Origin: Palleronia aestuarii | GTDB lineage: Bacteria; Pseudomonadota; Alphaproteobacteria; Rhodobacterales; Rhodobacteraceae | Direction: 5' to 3' | NCBI RefSeq assembly: GCF_003253995.1 | Contig: NZ_QKZL01000002.1 | Span: 248,001 to 312,000, forward strand | Length of the DNA stretch: 64,000 nt | Part shown: positions 55,668-64,000 of the stretch, in pieces | Position numbering within the stretch: the first letter of the stretch is position 1 | How the letters are laid out: every line of letters begins with the position of its first letter | Position numbers and translations under genes: made by a program | Notes under the pieces: model-generated | The model's database searches: none | Seen by the model: only the letters and a program-made list of their open reading frames with translations | Told to the model about the DNA's origin: nothing

Positions 55668-56507
55668 TCATTCCGCCGGCATTTTCTCCGCCTTGCGCTT
55701 GTAAGGCGCCCAGATCCGCTTGTTCGTAAGATAGAGGAGCGCCGCGAGCACGGCGAGCATCAGGAACCCGACGAATCCCGCGGATTTGCGGGCGGCGAGA
55801 TGCGGTTCCGCCGTCCACATCAGGAAGGCCGCGACGTCCTGCGCGATATCGACCTGTCCGGTCGGGGAGCCGTCCTCGAAGCTGACGTCGTCACCGTAGA
55901 GCGGCGGCGCCATGGCGATCCAGCCGCTCGGGAACGCCGTGTTCTCGTAAAGGACCGCGCCCGCCTCTTCACGCTGCTCTCCGGTATAGCCGTTGAGCAA
56001 GCTCACGATGTATTCCGGGCCACCCATGCCGCGGACGAACTGATTGATCCCAAGGCCATAGGGGCCGTGGAACCCGGCCCGCGCCTTGGCCATGAGGCTC
56101 AGGTCGGGCGCGTTCGACAGCGACGATTCGGGGAAGTGGTCGGTCGGCGTTGCCGGACGGTAGTCGCCTTCCCCGTCGAGCAGCGACTCGTCGAACACCT
56201 CGTAGAAGGCGGCGTAGGCCCGCACCTGGTCGTCGGGAAGGTCAGGCCCACCCGACTGCCCGAGGGAGCGGTAGGCCACGTAGCGCAGGCCGTGGCAGGC
56301 CGAGCAGATCTCGGTGAAGACCTGCAGGCCACGCTGGAGCTGCATCTGGTCGTAGCTGCCAAACGGCCCCTCGAAGGAGAACGAGTAATCGGTGATATGC
56401 GATTCTTCATGTCCACCACCGCCTTCTCCCTCCTGCGCGGCGAGGGCAGCCCCCGGCGCGAACAGGAGACAGACGAGGCCCGCGCGCAGAATCTTCTGAA
56501 ACGTCAT
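55668..56507 (-). CDS. petC: Cytochrome c1 of the bc1 complex
   Basis: Heme c subunit (279 aa) of ubiquinol-cytochrome c oxidoreductase. A signal peptide (about 23 aa, ending ALA) is followed by the heme-binding C68-SA-C71-H72 and the sixth ligand M199 in [16 protein letters not shown]-terminal membrane anchor is at about 243-262 ([20 protein letters not shown]). It accepts electrons from the Rieske center and passes them to soluble or membrane c cytochromes. Last gene of petABC. Confidence 0.97.
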   Translation of the reverse strand: MTFQKILRAGLVCLLFAPGAALAAQEGEGGGGHEESHITDYSFSFEGPFGSYDQMQLQRGLQVFTEICSACHGLRYVAYRSLGQSGGPDLPDDQVRAYAAFYEVFDESLLDGEGDYRPATPTDHFPESSLSNAPDLSLMAKARAGFHGPYGLGINQFVRGMGGPEYIVSLLNGYTGEQREEAGAVLYENTAFPSGWIAMAPPLYGDDVSFEDGSPTGQVDIAQDVAAFLMWTAEPHLAARKSAGFVGFLMLAVLAALLYLTNKRIWAPYKRKAEKMPAE

Positions 56508-56518
56508 GCCTGGTCCTC

Positions 56519-57862
56519 TTACTCGGCGGGATTGACGACGGTCGTGGTGCCGCCGGTATTGGGCGCGTAATGCGTCGCGTAATCGTCTTCAATCGTCTTG
56601 GGCTGCGCGAGCGGCTTCTCGATCACGCCAAGGAGCGGCAGGATGATCAGGAAATACGCGAACCAGTAGGCCGAGGCGATCAGCGAGATCGAGGCATAGG
56701 GCTCTTCGGCGGGCATGGCTCCAACCCACATCAGCACGAAGAAATCGACGACGAGCAGGGCGAACCACCACTTGAACATCGGCCGGTAACGGCCGGAGCG
56801 CACCGACGACGTATCGAGCCAGGGTGCCAGCGCCATGACGATGATCGCGCCGAACATCGCGAGCACGCCGAAGAACTTTGCATCGACGATACCGCCCGTG
56901 ATCCAGCTCGCCGCGATCACCACCCAGACGTCGCCGGTGAAGGCGCGCAGAATTGCGTAGAACGGCAGGAAGTACCATTCCGGAACGATATGGGCAGGCG
57001 TCGCGAGCGGGTTCGCCTCGATGTAGTTGTCGGGGTGGCCGAGGTAATTGGGCATGAAGCCCACGACGGCGAAGAACACCGCGAGGATCACCGCAAGGGC
57101 GAAGAGATCCTTGATCACGAAGTAGGGCCAGAAGGGCAGGGTATCGCGTTCGGCCACTTCCTTGGACGTCCGGCGCACCTCCACCCCGGTGGGGTTGTTG
57201 TTGCCCGTCGTGTGGAAAGCCCAGATATGGACGATGGTCAGGCCCGCGAGGATCATCGGCATCAGGTAGTGAAGCGAGAAGAACCGCGTCAGGGTGTACT
57301 CGCCCACGGCCGGCCCGCCGAGGAGCCAGGTCTGGAGGCTCTCGCCCACGAAGGGAATCGCGCCGAAGAGGCCGGTGATCACGGTCGCGCCCCAGAACGA
57401 CATCTGCCCCCAAGGCAGGACGTAGCCCATGAAGGCGGTACCCATCATCAGCAGGTACATCAGGATGCCGATGATCCAGGTGATCTCGCGCGGTTCCTTG
57501 TAGGAGCCGTAGTAGAGATTGCGGAAGATATGGGCATAGACCGCGACGAAGAAGAGCGACGCCCCGTTGGCGTGGAGATAGCGCAGCATGTAGCCGCCGT
57601 TCACATCGCGCATGATGTGCTCGACGCTTGCGAAGGCCGTCTCCGTCGAAGGGATGTAGTGCATGACGAGCACGATCCCGGTGACGATCTGCAGGACCAG
57701 CGTGAAGGTCAGAACGATGCCCCAGATCCACATCCAGTTAAGGTTCTTCGGGGTCGGGATCATGATCGTGTCGTAGAGCAGCCCGATGACGGGCAGCCGC
57801 TTGTGGACCCAGCGCTCACCGCTCGTCTGCGGCTTGTAGTGATCGTGCGGAATTCCGGCCAT
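56519..57862 (-). CDS. petB: Cytochrome b of the bc1 complex
   Basis: Eight-helix subunit (447 aa) carrying hemes bL and bH and both quinone sites. Conserved features are [12 protein letters not shown] and [20 protein letters not shown] with the heme histidines, [18 protein letters not shown] (cd helix) and the Qo motif [15 protein letters not shown]. Start ATG 57860-57862 ([18 protein letters not shown]) is natural; the longer open frame upstream is in petA. It begins 11 bp after petA and ends 11 bp before petC. Confidence 0.97.
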   Translation of the reverse strand: MAGIPHDHYKPQTSGERWVHKRLPVIGLLYDTIMIPTPKNLNWMWIWGIVLTFTLVLQIVTGIVLVMHYIPSTETAFASVEHIMRDVNGGYMLRYLHANGASLFFVAVYAHIFRNLYYGSYKEPREITWIIGILMYLLMMGTAFMGYVLPWGQMSFWGATVITGLFGAIPFVGESLQTWLLGGPAVGEYTLTRFFSLHYLMPMILAGLTIVHIWAFHTTGNNNPTGVEVRRTSKEVAERDTLPFWPYFVIKDLFALAVILAVFFAVVGFMPNYLGHPDNYIEANPLATPAHIVPEWYFLPFYAILRAFTGDVWVVIAASWITGGIVDAKFFGVLAMFGAIIVMALAPWLDTSSVRSGRYRPMFKWWFALLVVDFFVLMWVGAMPAEEPYASISLIASAYWFAYFLIILPLLGVIEKPLAQPKTIEDDYATHYAPNTGGTTTVVNPAE

Positions 57863-57873
57863 GTCGGCTCTCC

Positions 57874-58449
57874 CTATCCGAGAACGATGGTGGATTCGTC
57901 GGCGAATTCGGCGATCGGAACCGGAAGATTCTCGGGCGCCGGGCCACGGCGGATGCGTCCGGCCGTATCGTAGTGCGATCCGTGGCAAGGGCAGAACCAA
58001 CCGCCGAAATCACCGGCGCTGCCGAGCGGCACGCAGCCCAGATGGGTGCAGACGCCCATCATCACCAGCCATTCCTCCGTGTTCGCGTCGCCCGGCTGGA
58101 CGAGTGCGCGATTGGGATCGGTCGCGGGCGCCGTGTCATCGATATTGGCATTGCGCGCGAGCGGATCGGGCAGGGAGTTCACGTCGACCTCGTTCGCCTC
58201 CGTGATCTCTTCCTCGGTGCGGCGGCGGATGAAGACCGGCTTGCCGAGCCACATGACGGTCAACTGCGTCCCGGGCTGCACGCCACCCACATCGACGCGG
58301 ATGGAGGACAGCGCCTGCACGTCGGCGGTCGGGTTCATCTGGTTGACCAGCGGCCAGATTGCGGCTCCGGCGACGACGGTTCCGGCGCCCGCGGTGGCGT
58401 AGTAGAGGAAGTCGCGGCGGGTGCCGACGTGGTCGTCTGCCTGGGACAC
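57874..58449 (-). CDS. petA: Rieske iron-sulfur subunit of the bc1 complex
   Basis: 2Fe-2S subunit (191 aa). A twin-arginine type N-terminus ([15 protein letters not shown]) leads into the single membrane anchor. Cluster ligands are C134/H136 (GVCTHLGC) and C153/H156 (CPCHGSHY), with disulfide C139-C155. The start is GTG (58447-58449) preceded by GGAG seven bases upstream. First gene of the petABC operon; 58450-58608 is its promoter region, where I see no clear consensus or gene, only a weak CCGGT/ACCGG dyad. Confidence 0.97.
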   Translation of the reverse strand: MSQADDHVGTRRDFLYYATAGAGTVVAGAAIWPLVNQMNPTADVQALSSIRVDVGGVQPGTQLTVMWLGKPVFIRRRTEEEITEANEVDVNSLPDPLARNANIDDTAPATDPNRALVQPGDANTEEWLVMMGVCTHLGCVPLGSAGDFGGWFCPCHGSHYDTAGRIRRGPAPENLPVPIAEFADESTIVLG

Positions 58450-58608
58450 GAAATTTCTCCGTTCTGCTGTGCCGGACTCGCACGGACCCGAAACCGGTAT
58501 TCCACCGGAGCGGGGCGCGGTCCTACGGCTCCTGTCGCGTGTCTAGCGCCACTTTCCCGTTCGGTCCAGCGGACAAACCAACGCAGACCACCGTGAGATG
58601 AGCCTGTG

Positions 58609-59217
58609 TTACAGTTCTGCGCGGGTCGCCGTCATCGAGGCGCGTTCCGCGAACCGCTTCTCCCATGCGGCGAGCCCGTCGCGTCCGGCGCGCCAGTTCC
58701 GCTCGCCGTGGCGCAGGTCGAGATAGCCGAGCGCGCAGGCGGTCGCGATCTGTCCCATGTCGAGCCTGCCGGAAAGATGGCTCATCCAGCGGCCCTCGAG
58801 CGCGTCGAGCGCGCGGGTGATCTTCGCCCATTGGCCGTCGAGCCAGCCGTCGAACACCTTCTCCGACGGCCGCACGCGATGCTCGTAGACCATGAGGACG
58901 GCGGCATCCATGATCCCGTCAGCCGTCGCCTCGAGCGTCAGCGTCTCCCACAGCCGCGCTTCGGGATAGAGCTTGCCGCCCCCGCGGTGGTCGAGATAGC
59001 GGCAGATCACCCGGCTGTCGTAGAGCGCGGGTCCGTCGGGTCGGGTCAAAGTCGGGATCTTGCCCAGCGGATTGTGCGCAGTGTTCCCCGCATCGGGGCT
59101 GACCGGCGTCTGCGATGCCGGCACGATCTTCACGGCGTCGAGCTGACCCGTCTCGTGCAGGGTCACCATGACCTTCCGCACGAAGGGCGAGGCGGCTGCG
59201 TGAAAAAGCTCCATCAT
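58609..59217 (-). CDS. Glutathione S-transferase family protein
   Basis: GST-fold protein (202 aa). The N-terminal thioredoxin-like half has ELFHAAASPFVRKVMVTLHE, NPLGKIPTLTRPDG with the cis-Pro, and the DSRVICRYLDHR motif that binds the glutamyl part of glutathione. The all-helical C-terminal half has GQIATACALGYLDLRHGE. Probable role is detoxification or stress; substrate unknown. The start ATG (59215-59217) has GGAGG ten bases upstream; the next codon is also ATG. Confidence 0.9.
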   Translation of the reverse strand: MMELFHAAASPFVRKVMVTLHETGQLDAVKIVPASQTPVSPDAGNTAHNPLGKIPTLTRPDGPALYDSRVICRYLDHRGGGKLYPEARLWETLTLEATADGIMDAAVLMVYEHRVRPSEKVFDGWLDGQWAKITRALDALEGRWMSHLSGRLDMGQIATACALGYLDLRHGERNWRAGRDGLAAWEKRFAERASMTATRAEL

Positions 59218-59274
59218 GATCCGGTATCCTCCCTCATCGCGCGGCACGCTACGCGGACGGCCGGGGAGTGTCCA

Positions 59275-60555
59275 TCACGCGGCGGCCTCGTCGTTAAGGG
59301 CCTCCGCGCGGAGCGTACCGGTATCGGCTGCGAGGATGCGGGCGCCCACGATGCGTCCCGTGGGCTGGTCGGCTGCGAAACGGACCTCCGCGAATTGCTC
59401 AGTGCGGCCCATGCGGGGGTTTTCCATCAGGACGTGACGCGTTCGGCCCACCTGGGCGGAGAGATGGGCCTCCGTCCTGCAGGCGCCCGCCGTGCGGAGC
59501 CGGGCCGCGCGCTCGCGGATTTCGCCACCGTCCACCTGCGGCATTCGCGCGGCGGGTGTTCCGGGCCGGGGGGAGTAGGGAAAGACGTGCAGCCAGGTCA
59601 AATCGCATTCCTCCACAAGGGAGAGCGAGTCCGCGAAATGCGCCTCCGTTTCGGTCGGGAAGCCTGCGATGATGTCGGCGCCGAAGGTCATCTCCGGGCG
59701 CAGGCGCCGCGCCGCCTCGCAGAAGGCGATAGCGTCGTCACGGAGATGACGGCGCTTCATCCTCTTCAGGATCAGGTCGGATCCGTGCTGCAGGCTCAGG
59801 TGGAGATGCGGCATCAGCCGCTCCTCCTCCGCGATCGCCTGCATCAGCGCCGGATCGACCTCGATCGAATCGATTGAGCTGATCCGAAGCCGCGGCAGGT
59901 TTGGCACGAGCCGCAGGATCCGCGCGACGAGATCGCCCAGCCGTGGCCGCCCCGGCAGGTCGGACCCCCAGGACGTCAGATCGACGCCGGTAAGAACGAC
60001 TTCGTTGTAGCCCTGCGCCGCGAGCCGCCGGATCTGCTCGACCACGATCCCTGCCGGAACGCTGCGGGAATTGCCGCGGCCGTACGGGATGATGCAGAAG
60101 GTGCAGCGGTGGTCGCACCCGTTCTGCACCTGAACGTAGGCACGGGAGCGGGTGCCGAACCCGTCGATCAGATGGCCGGCCGTCTCCTTGACGGACATGA
60201 TGTCGTCGACCTGCACCCGCTCCGTCTTCCCGGTGAAATCCGGCGCGAGCGCGGCCCAGGTCCCGGGCTCCATCTTTTCCGCATTACCGATCACGCGATC
60301 GACCTCGGGCATCGCGGCGAAGCTCTCGGGATCGGTCTGCGCGGCGCAGCCGGTCACGACGATCCGCGCGTCCGGGTTTTCGCGGCGCAGGCGACGGATG
60401 TCCTTCCGGGCCTTTCGGACCGCTTCCGCCGTTACCGCGCAGGTATTCACGACGACCGCGTCCTCGAGCCCCGCCTCGCGTGCCAGCGCCTTCATCGCCT
60501 CCGTCTCGTAGGCGTTGAGCCGGCAGCCGTGGTTGGAGAAGACGGGCGGCTTCAC
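59275..60555 (-). CDS. mtaB: tRNA (N6-threonylcarbamoyladenosine(37)-C2)-methylthiotransferase MtaB
   Basis: Radical SAM methylthiotransferase (426 aa) that converts t6A37 to ms2t6A37, chiefly in tRNA-Lys(UUU). The N-terminal MTTase domain has cluster cysteines C11 ([13 protein letters not shown]), C39 (NTCAVT) and C70 (TGCAAQ); the radical SAM cluster is C147-C151-C154 (CDHRCTFC), followed by IPYGRG. A TRAM-like domain is at the C-terminus. The start is GTG 60553-60555, overlapping the dapF stop as GTGA. Two upstream t6A genes (tsaE, tsaD) and tRNA-Lys(UUU) are also in this window. Confidence 0.94.
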   Translation of the reverse strand: MKPPVFSNHGCRLNAYETEAMKALAREAGLEDAVVVNTCAVTAEAVRKARKDIRRLRRENPDARIVVTGCAAQTDPESFAAMPEVDRVIGNAEKMEPGTWAALAPDFTGKTERVQVDDIMSVKETAGHLIDGFGTRSRAYVQVQNGCDHRCTFCIIPYGRGNSRSVPAGIVVEQIRRLAAQGYNEVVLTGVDLTSWGSDLPGRPRLGDLVARILRLVPNLPRLRISSIDSIEVDPALMQAIAEEERLMPHLHLSLQHGSDLILKRMKRRHLRDDAIAFCEAARRLRPEMTFGADIIAGFPTETEAHFADSLSLVEECDLTWLHVFPYSPRPGTPAARMPQVDGGEIRERAARLRTAGACRTEAHLSAQVGRTRHVLMENPRMGRTEQFAEVRFAADQPTGRIVGARILAADTGTLRAEALNDEAAA

Positions 60556-61382
60556 GTCAGTGCCGCGAGGAAGGACGCGGTGAGGTGACCGTCGAAGATA
60601 TGCATCGTCGGCCCGGTCATCCACACCCCGTCGTCGCGCCAGTCGACATGGAGCGTTCCACCGTCGAGATCGATGCGAACCCTGCGCCCCGCGAGCCCGC
60701 GCCGATGCGCCGCGACCGCGGCCGCGCAGGAGGACGAGCCGGAGGCGAGCGTCAGCCCTGCACCGCGTTCCCAGACCCGCATCCTCAGATGATCGGGCCC
60801 CGCGACATGGACGACCTGCACGTTGGTGCGCTCGGGAAAGAGGGGGTGGTTCTCGTGCGCCGTGCCGAAATCCGCGAGGTCGATAGCCTCCGCATCGTCG
60901 ACGAAAAACGTGCAATGCGGATTGCCCATCCCGGTCGCGACCGGTTCTCCGGGGATCGGCAGGCGATCGGTCGGGACGTCGCGGGCGAGCGGGATCTCGC
61001 GCCAATCCGTCATCGGCGCGCCCATGTTGACGGAGATGAGGCCATCGCCCGCATCGACAGCCTCGAGAGTTCCACGTTCCGTGGCGAGGACGACACGCCC
61101 CGGACCGTCGCCGATCAGATGACGCGCGATGCAGCGCGTGGCGTTGCCGCAGGCTGCCGAAAGGGAGCCGTCGCTGTTCCAGAACGTGAGCCGCGCATCT
61201 GCCCTTGCATCACTGTCGATCGTCGCGAGCTGATCGAAGCCCACGCCGCGATGCCGGTCCCCGAGCGCGCGGGCAAGCGCGGCCGTCACCGGCACGTCGC
61301 GCGTCCGGCGATCGATCACGACGAAATCGTTGCCCAATCCATGCATCTTCAGGAATGGCACATCTGCGGAACTCTGATCCAT
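60552..61382 (-). CDS. dapF: Diaminopimelate epimerase
   Basis: PLP-independent racemase (276 aa) making meso-diaminopimelate for lysine and peptidoglycan. The two catalytic cysteines are C78 ([11 protein letters not shown]) and C219 ([13 protein letters not shown]). [15 protein letters not shown] at the start and [11 protein letters not shown] are typical. The second motif has Ser in place of the usual first Cys of ACGTGAC, but the catalytic Cys is kept. Start ATG 61380-61382. Operon with mtaB; divergent from tRNA-Lys (104 bp). Confidence 0.95.
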   Translation of the reverse strand: MDQSSADVPFLKMHGLGNDFVVIDRRTRDVPVTAALARALGDRHRGVGFDQLATIDSDARADARLTFWNSDGSLSAACGNATRCIARHLIGDGPGRVVLATERGTLEAVDAGDGLISVNMGAPMTDWREIPLARDVPTDRLPIPGEPVATGMGNPHCTFFVDDAEAIDLADFGTAHENHPLFPERTNVQVVHVAGPDHLRMRVWERGAGLTLASGSSSCAAAVAAHRRGLAGRRVRIDLDGGTLHVDWRDDGVWMTGPTMHIFDGHLTASFLAALT

Positions 61383-61447
61383 GCGCGCGCATATACGCCC
61401 GGCATCCGGTACTGCAAACCCTGTGGGACGAATCGAGCCGTTTCCGC

Positions 61448-61476
61448 TTGACGCATTTTTGAGGCGCGGCTAGTCA
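61448..61476 (+). promoter_or_regulatory. Promoter of tRNA-Lys
   Basis: TTGACG (61448-61453), an exact 17-bp spacer and TAGTCA (61471-61476). The predicted start falls a few bases before the mature tRNA end at 61487. The same -35 and spacing occur before regA. Confidence 0.55.
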
Positions 61477-61486
61477 CCGCCCGAGT

Positions 61487-61562
61487 GAGCCGGTAGCTCA
61501 GTTGGTAGAGCAACTGACTTTTAATCAGTAGGTCCAGGGTTCGAGCCCCTGCCGGCTCACCA
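61487..61562 (+). tRNA. tRNA-Lys (anticodon UUU)
   Basis: 76 nt including an encoded CCA. The acceptor arms GAGCCGG and CCGGCTC pair perfectly with discriminator A; the D arm is AGCTCAGTTGGTAGAGCA, anticodon stem ACTGA/TCAGT with loop CTTTTAA (anticodon TTT), and the T arm CAGGGTTCGAGCCCCTG. A37 should carry t6A or ms2t6A. No integrase or duplicated 3' end is near, so it is not marking an island. Confidence 0.97.
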
Positions 61563-61639
61563 TTCTTCCCGCATAGATCGATCGACCGGCGGCACGGAAA
61601 CGGGGTGCGGGCCGATCTGCTTGACCCGCCTTTGCGGTT

Positions 61640-61664
61640 CCTTACGCTCTGAACAGCCGTAAGG
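61640..61664. promoter_or_regulatory. Inverted repeat upstream of the threonate operon
   Basis: CCTTACG (61640-61646) and CGTAAGG (61658-61664) are perfect arms with an 11-bp spacer; T.G and T-A pairs extend them. A TTGACC at 61621-61626 lies upstream, so the dyad covers the -10 region and start site. It looks like a repressor operator for ltnD-otnK-otnC; the regulator is not in this window. Confidence 0.5.
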
Positions 61665-61714
61665 GACTGCCGACCGCACCGGTCGGTGTCGGGGCGGCGA
61701 TAGGAGGGGACACC

Positions 61715-62620
61715 TTGAGCGACGAAAGAACCATCGCCGTCATCGGGCTCGGCTCGATGGGGTACGGGATTGCGGCATCTCTCCTGAAAGCGGGACATTC
61801 CGTCTACGGGATCGACCTCGACGAGGCGGCAGCGACCCGGTTCCGGGACGCAGGCGGCGCGGCCGGTTCGGCGATCGAGAAGGCGGCGGAGATCGACATC
61901 CTGGTTCTCGTCGTCCTGAACGCCGCGCAGACCGAAGCGGTGCTGTTCGGCGATGACGGGTGGGCCGGAAGGCTCTCGTCCGGCACGACGATCGTTTCCT
62001 GCGCGACCGTCCCGCCCGCCTTCGCCCGCGACATGGCGACCCGCGCGGAGGCCAGGGGCCTGGCCTATCTCGACGCGCCGATCTCGGGCGGTGCGGCCAA
62101 GGCGGCGGCGGGCAAGCTTTCCATCATGGCGTCCGGCTCGCAGGCGGCATTCGAGGGCGCGCGCCCGATGCTCGATGCCTGCGCGGAGACGGTCTTCGAG
62201 CTTGGCGCGGACCCGGGGCAGGGCAGCGCGATGAAGGCGATCAACCAGATGCTCGCCGGCATCCACATCGCCGCGATGGCCGAGGCGCTGACCTTCGGGA
62301 TGACGCAGGATGTGGATCCCGCCAAGGTGATGGAAGTGATCCCCAAATGCGCGGGCACGTCCTGGATGTTCGAGAATCGCGGTCCGCATGTGGTCGACGG
62401 CGACTATTCCCCGAAATCGTCGATCGACATCTGGCCCAAGGATCTCGGCATCGTGCTCGACATCGCGAAGGGCGCGAAGTTCGGGGCGCCGGTGACCGCT
62501 GCCGCCTTGCAGCAATTCCTGGCAGCTTCCGGGTCGGGTCTCGGTGCGGAAGACGACGCGGCCGTGGCGAAGGTCTATGCGCGCAACGCCGGATTGACCC
62601 TGCCGGGAGGCGCCTCATGA
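61715..62620 (+). CDS. ltnD: L-threonate dehydrogenase-like beta-hydroxyacid dehydrogenase (LtnD)
   Basis: NAD-dependent 3-hydroxyisobutyrate-dehydrogenase-family enzyme (301 aa). The dinucleotide loop IGLGSMGYGIAASLLKAG is at residues 10-27, the substrate loop DAPISGGAAKAAAGKL near 119 and the catalytic K in KAINQMLAG near 172. With otnK and otnC it fits LtnD, which oxidises L-threonate to 2-oxo-tetronate. The start is TTG (61715-61717) with a strong TAGGAGGGG upstream. Overlaps otnK as ATGA. Confidence 0.9.
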   Translation: MSDERTIAVIGLGSMGYGIAASLLKAGHSVYGIDLDEAAATRFRDAGGAAGSAIEKAAEIDILVLVVLNAAQTEAVLFGDDGWAGRLSSGTTIVSCATVPPAFARDMATRAEARGLAYLDAPISGGAAKAAAGKLSIMASGSQAAFEGARPMLDACAETVFELGADPGQGSAMKAINQMLAGIHIAAMAEALTFGMTQDVDPAKVMEVIPKCAGTSWMFENRGPHVVDGDYSPKSSIDIWPKDLGIVLDIAKGAKFGAPVTAAALQQFLAASGSGLGAEDDAAVAKVYARNAGLTLPGGAS

Positions 62621-63870
62621 AGCTCGGCTGCATCGGCGACGATTTCACCGGCTCGTCGGATCTCGCGAACATGCTCGCCAAGGGGGGCATGCGGGTCGTG
62701 CAGTACACCGGCATCCCCTCCGGGCCCGCCGAGGACGGGGTGGAGGCGGGGGTCGTGTCACTGAAGTCCCGCACCATCGCGCCCGACAAGGCCGTCGAAC
62801 TCTCCCTGAAGGCCCTCGACTGGCTCGAGGCGCAGGGCTGCACGCAATTCTTCTTTAAGTACTGCTCCACCTTCGATTCGACGAAGGAGGGCAATATCGG
62901 GCCCGTCATCGACGCGCTGCTGGAGCGGCTCGGAACGGATCGCTGCATCGTCTGCCCGGCCTTTCCGGCGACGGGGCGGAGCCTCTACCAGGGCCATCTC
63001 TTCGTGAACGACACGCTCCTGTCGCAATCGGGAATGGAGGATCACCCGCTGACGCCGATGACCGATCCGGACATCCGTCGCTGGGTCGGGTACCAGACGC
63101 AGCACGAGGTAGGGCATGTCGCGGCGCCCACGGTTTTCGACGGGTCGGACGCGATCGAGGCCGCGATCCGCACGGAAGCGGAAGCGGGACGCTCCGTCAT
63201 CGTCGTCGATGCGATCCGTGACGCCGATCTCCACGAGATCGGCCGCGCGGCGCTCGACCTGAAGCTTGTCACCGGCGGCTCCGGCGTGGCCCTCGGCCTG
63301 CCCGCGAACTTCCTCGGCGAGGGAGAGCGGAAGGCACCTGCGGATACCTGGCGAGGCGATGACGGGCCCGCGGCGATCATCGCCGGGTCTGCCTCGCGCA
63401 TGACGCGCGCGCAGGTGGCCCGGTATGCGCAGGATCATCCCGCGATGGAGATCACCGCGGACGCCGTGATGGCCGGCGAGGTGACGCCGGAGGAAGCGGC
63501 GCGTTTCGCGCTGGAGGCCGACGGCATCGCGCTCCTGTATTCCTCTGCCGATCCCGACACGGTGCGCGCCGCGCAGGAACGCTACGGGCGGGAAGAGGTC
63601 GCCGGACGTCTCGAGGGCTTCTTTGCCGAGACGGCACGGAAACTGACCGAGGGCGGCGTCACGCGTCTCGTCACCGCGGGCGGCGAGACTTCGGGCGCCG
63701 TGGTCGAAGGGCTGGGCCTCACCGCGCTCGAGATCGGACCGGAGATCGCCCCGGGTGTCCCGGCGCTGCGTGCAGAAGGGCGCGACCCTGTGCTCGCCCT
63801 CAAATCCGGAAATTTCGGTGACGAGGATTTCTTCGCCAAAGCGCTCGACATCCTCGGAGGACGCACATGA
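62617..63870 (+). CDS. otnK: 3-oxo-tetronate kinase OtnK (four-carbon acid sugar kinase, DUF1537)
   Basis: ATP-dependent kinase (417 aa) of the DUF1537 family that phosphorylates 3-oxo-tetronate at C4. N-terminal sugar-binding signature LGCIGDDFTGSSDLANMLAK; the FKYCSTFDST motif; and C-terminal ATP-binding GGETSGAV and LALKSGNFG. In the threonate/erythronate pathway it follows the dehydrogenase and a C2-C3 isomerase (OtnI or a homologue, not in this window) and precedes OtnC. ATGA overlaps on both sides show one operon. Confidence 0.93.
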   Translation: MKLGCIGDDFTGSSDLANMLAKGGMRVVQYTGIPSGPAEDGVEAGVVSLKSRTIAPDKAVELSLKALDWLEAQGCTQFFFKYCSTFDSTKEGNIGPVIDALLERLGTDRCIVCPAFPATGRSLYQGHLFVNDTLLSQSGMEDHPLTPMTDPDIRRWVGYQTQHEVGHVAAPTVFDGSDAIEAAIRTEAEAGRSVIVVDAIRDADLHEIGRAALDLKLVTGGSGVALGLPANFLGEGERKAPADTWRGDDGPAAIIAGSASRMTRAQVARYAQDHPAMEITADAVMAGEVTPEEAARFALEADGIALLYSSADPDTVRAAQERYGREEVAGRLEGFFAETARKLTEGGVTRLVTAGGETSGAVVEGLGLTALEIGPEIAPGVPALRAEGRDPVLALKSGNFGDEDFFAKALDILGGRT

Positions 63871-64000
63871 GCGAAATGTCCGACCTTCGCGAGTGCATCT
63901 GCATGTTCGCCCGCACGATGCACGGGCGGGGCCTGACCCACGGATCGACCGGCAACATCTCGGCCCGGACGCCGGATGGGGGTCTTCTCGTCACGCCGAC
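63867..64000 (+). CDS. otnC: Class II aldolase family, probable 3-oxo-tetronate 4-phosphate decarboxylase OtnC (partial)
   Basis: First 44 codons, cut by the right edge. Residues MSEMSDLRECICMFARTMHG and the GLTHGSTGNISARTPDG stretch are the class II aldolase/adducin start, where GNIS binds the substrate phosphate. In this operon the decarboxylase OtnC, yielding DHAP from 3-oxo-tetronate 4-phosphate, is the expected third gene. The metal-binding histidines lie outside the window. Confidence 0.85.
   Translation, partial: MSEMSDLRECICMFARTMHGRGLTHGSTGNISARTPDGGLLVTP

Noticed and set aside
58494-58508. CCGGT/ACCGG dyad before petA as an operator
   Set aside because: Arms of five GC-rich bases are expected by chance here; no supporting promoter element.
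61487-61562. tRNA-Lys as an integration site of a genomic island
   Set aside because: No integrase, no duplicated tRNA end and normal core genes on both sides.

Overview
This is GC-rich chromosomal DNA from an alphaproteobacterium, almost certainly Rhodobacterales (Rhodobacteraceae/Roseobacteraceae type). The markers are a RegB/RegA redox two-component pair whose RegA end is nearly the textbook Rhodobacter sequence, a petABC (fbcFBC) cytochrome bc1 operon, a hemD-mitofilin-hemY block, alphaproteobacterial AddA/AddB, a perfect alphaproteobacterial RpoH promoter before dnaK, and a TTAA-N7-TTAA CtrA-type box. No phage, IS, integrase or CRISPR array is seen, and no reading frame is obviously broken. 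The window is ordinary core genome cut at both ends (hslU at the left, an otnC-like aldolase at the right).

Layout. 1-12.8 kb is a long minus-strand block. From its promoter-proximal end it runs regB, a membrane PAS protein, tsaE, amgK, murU, addB, addA, trxA, hslV, hslU. It combines redox sensing, tRNA t6A synthesis, cell-wall sugar recycling, recombination repair and protein quality control, with many 4-8 bp overlaps. 12.9-20 kb holds regA (divergent from regB), a LysR regulator with two micro-ORFs, an HD hydrolase, ahcY with a PPOX flavoprotein and a DUF2853 protein, an FUSC exporter and a glycosyltransferase. 20.2-27.1 kb has EVE/tsaD on the minus strand and hemD-mitofilin-hemY plus a PstS-OmpA fusion on the plus strand. 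27.2-31.1 kb is dnaK-dnaJ with divergent alkB. 31.2-36.7 kb is cysQ-galU-galE-sulfotransferase facing pncB. 36.8-43.2 kb carries a GAF histidine kinase, arfB, an unusual non-coding stretch (38477-38898), a queuosine-precursor transporter, and esterase-like/mepA/MFS/thioesterase genes. 43.3-51 kb has yggT, recQ, creA, kbl-tdh (threonine to glycine), a lytic transglycosylase and a LOV-HWE photoreceptor kinase. 51.1-58.4 kb holds aroC, a TPP riboswitch with thiBPQ, and petABC. 58.6-64 kb has a GST, mtaB-dapF, tRNA-Lys(UUU) and the start of a threonate catabolic operon (ltnD-otnK-otnC).

The most unexplained DNA is 38477-38898. It holds a 13-unit tandem array with 11-bp register, and a compact minus-strand unit with an 18-codon frame. 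The Shine-Dalgarno region of that frame is a 16/17 match to the complement of the 16S rRNA 3' tail. Other points worth checking: a threonine dehydrogenase lacking all four structural-zinc cysteines, loss of senC between regB and regA, loss of hemC between tsaD and hemD, a CtrA box before the PAS gene, and two micro-ORFs divergent from the LysR gene.

Coordinates and motifs were read by eye from the sequence and its translations. Family names rest on motif and gene-order recognition, not database searches.
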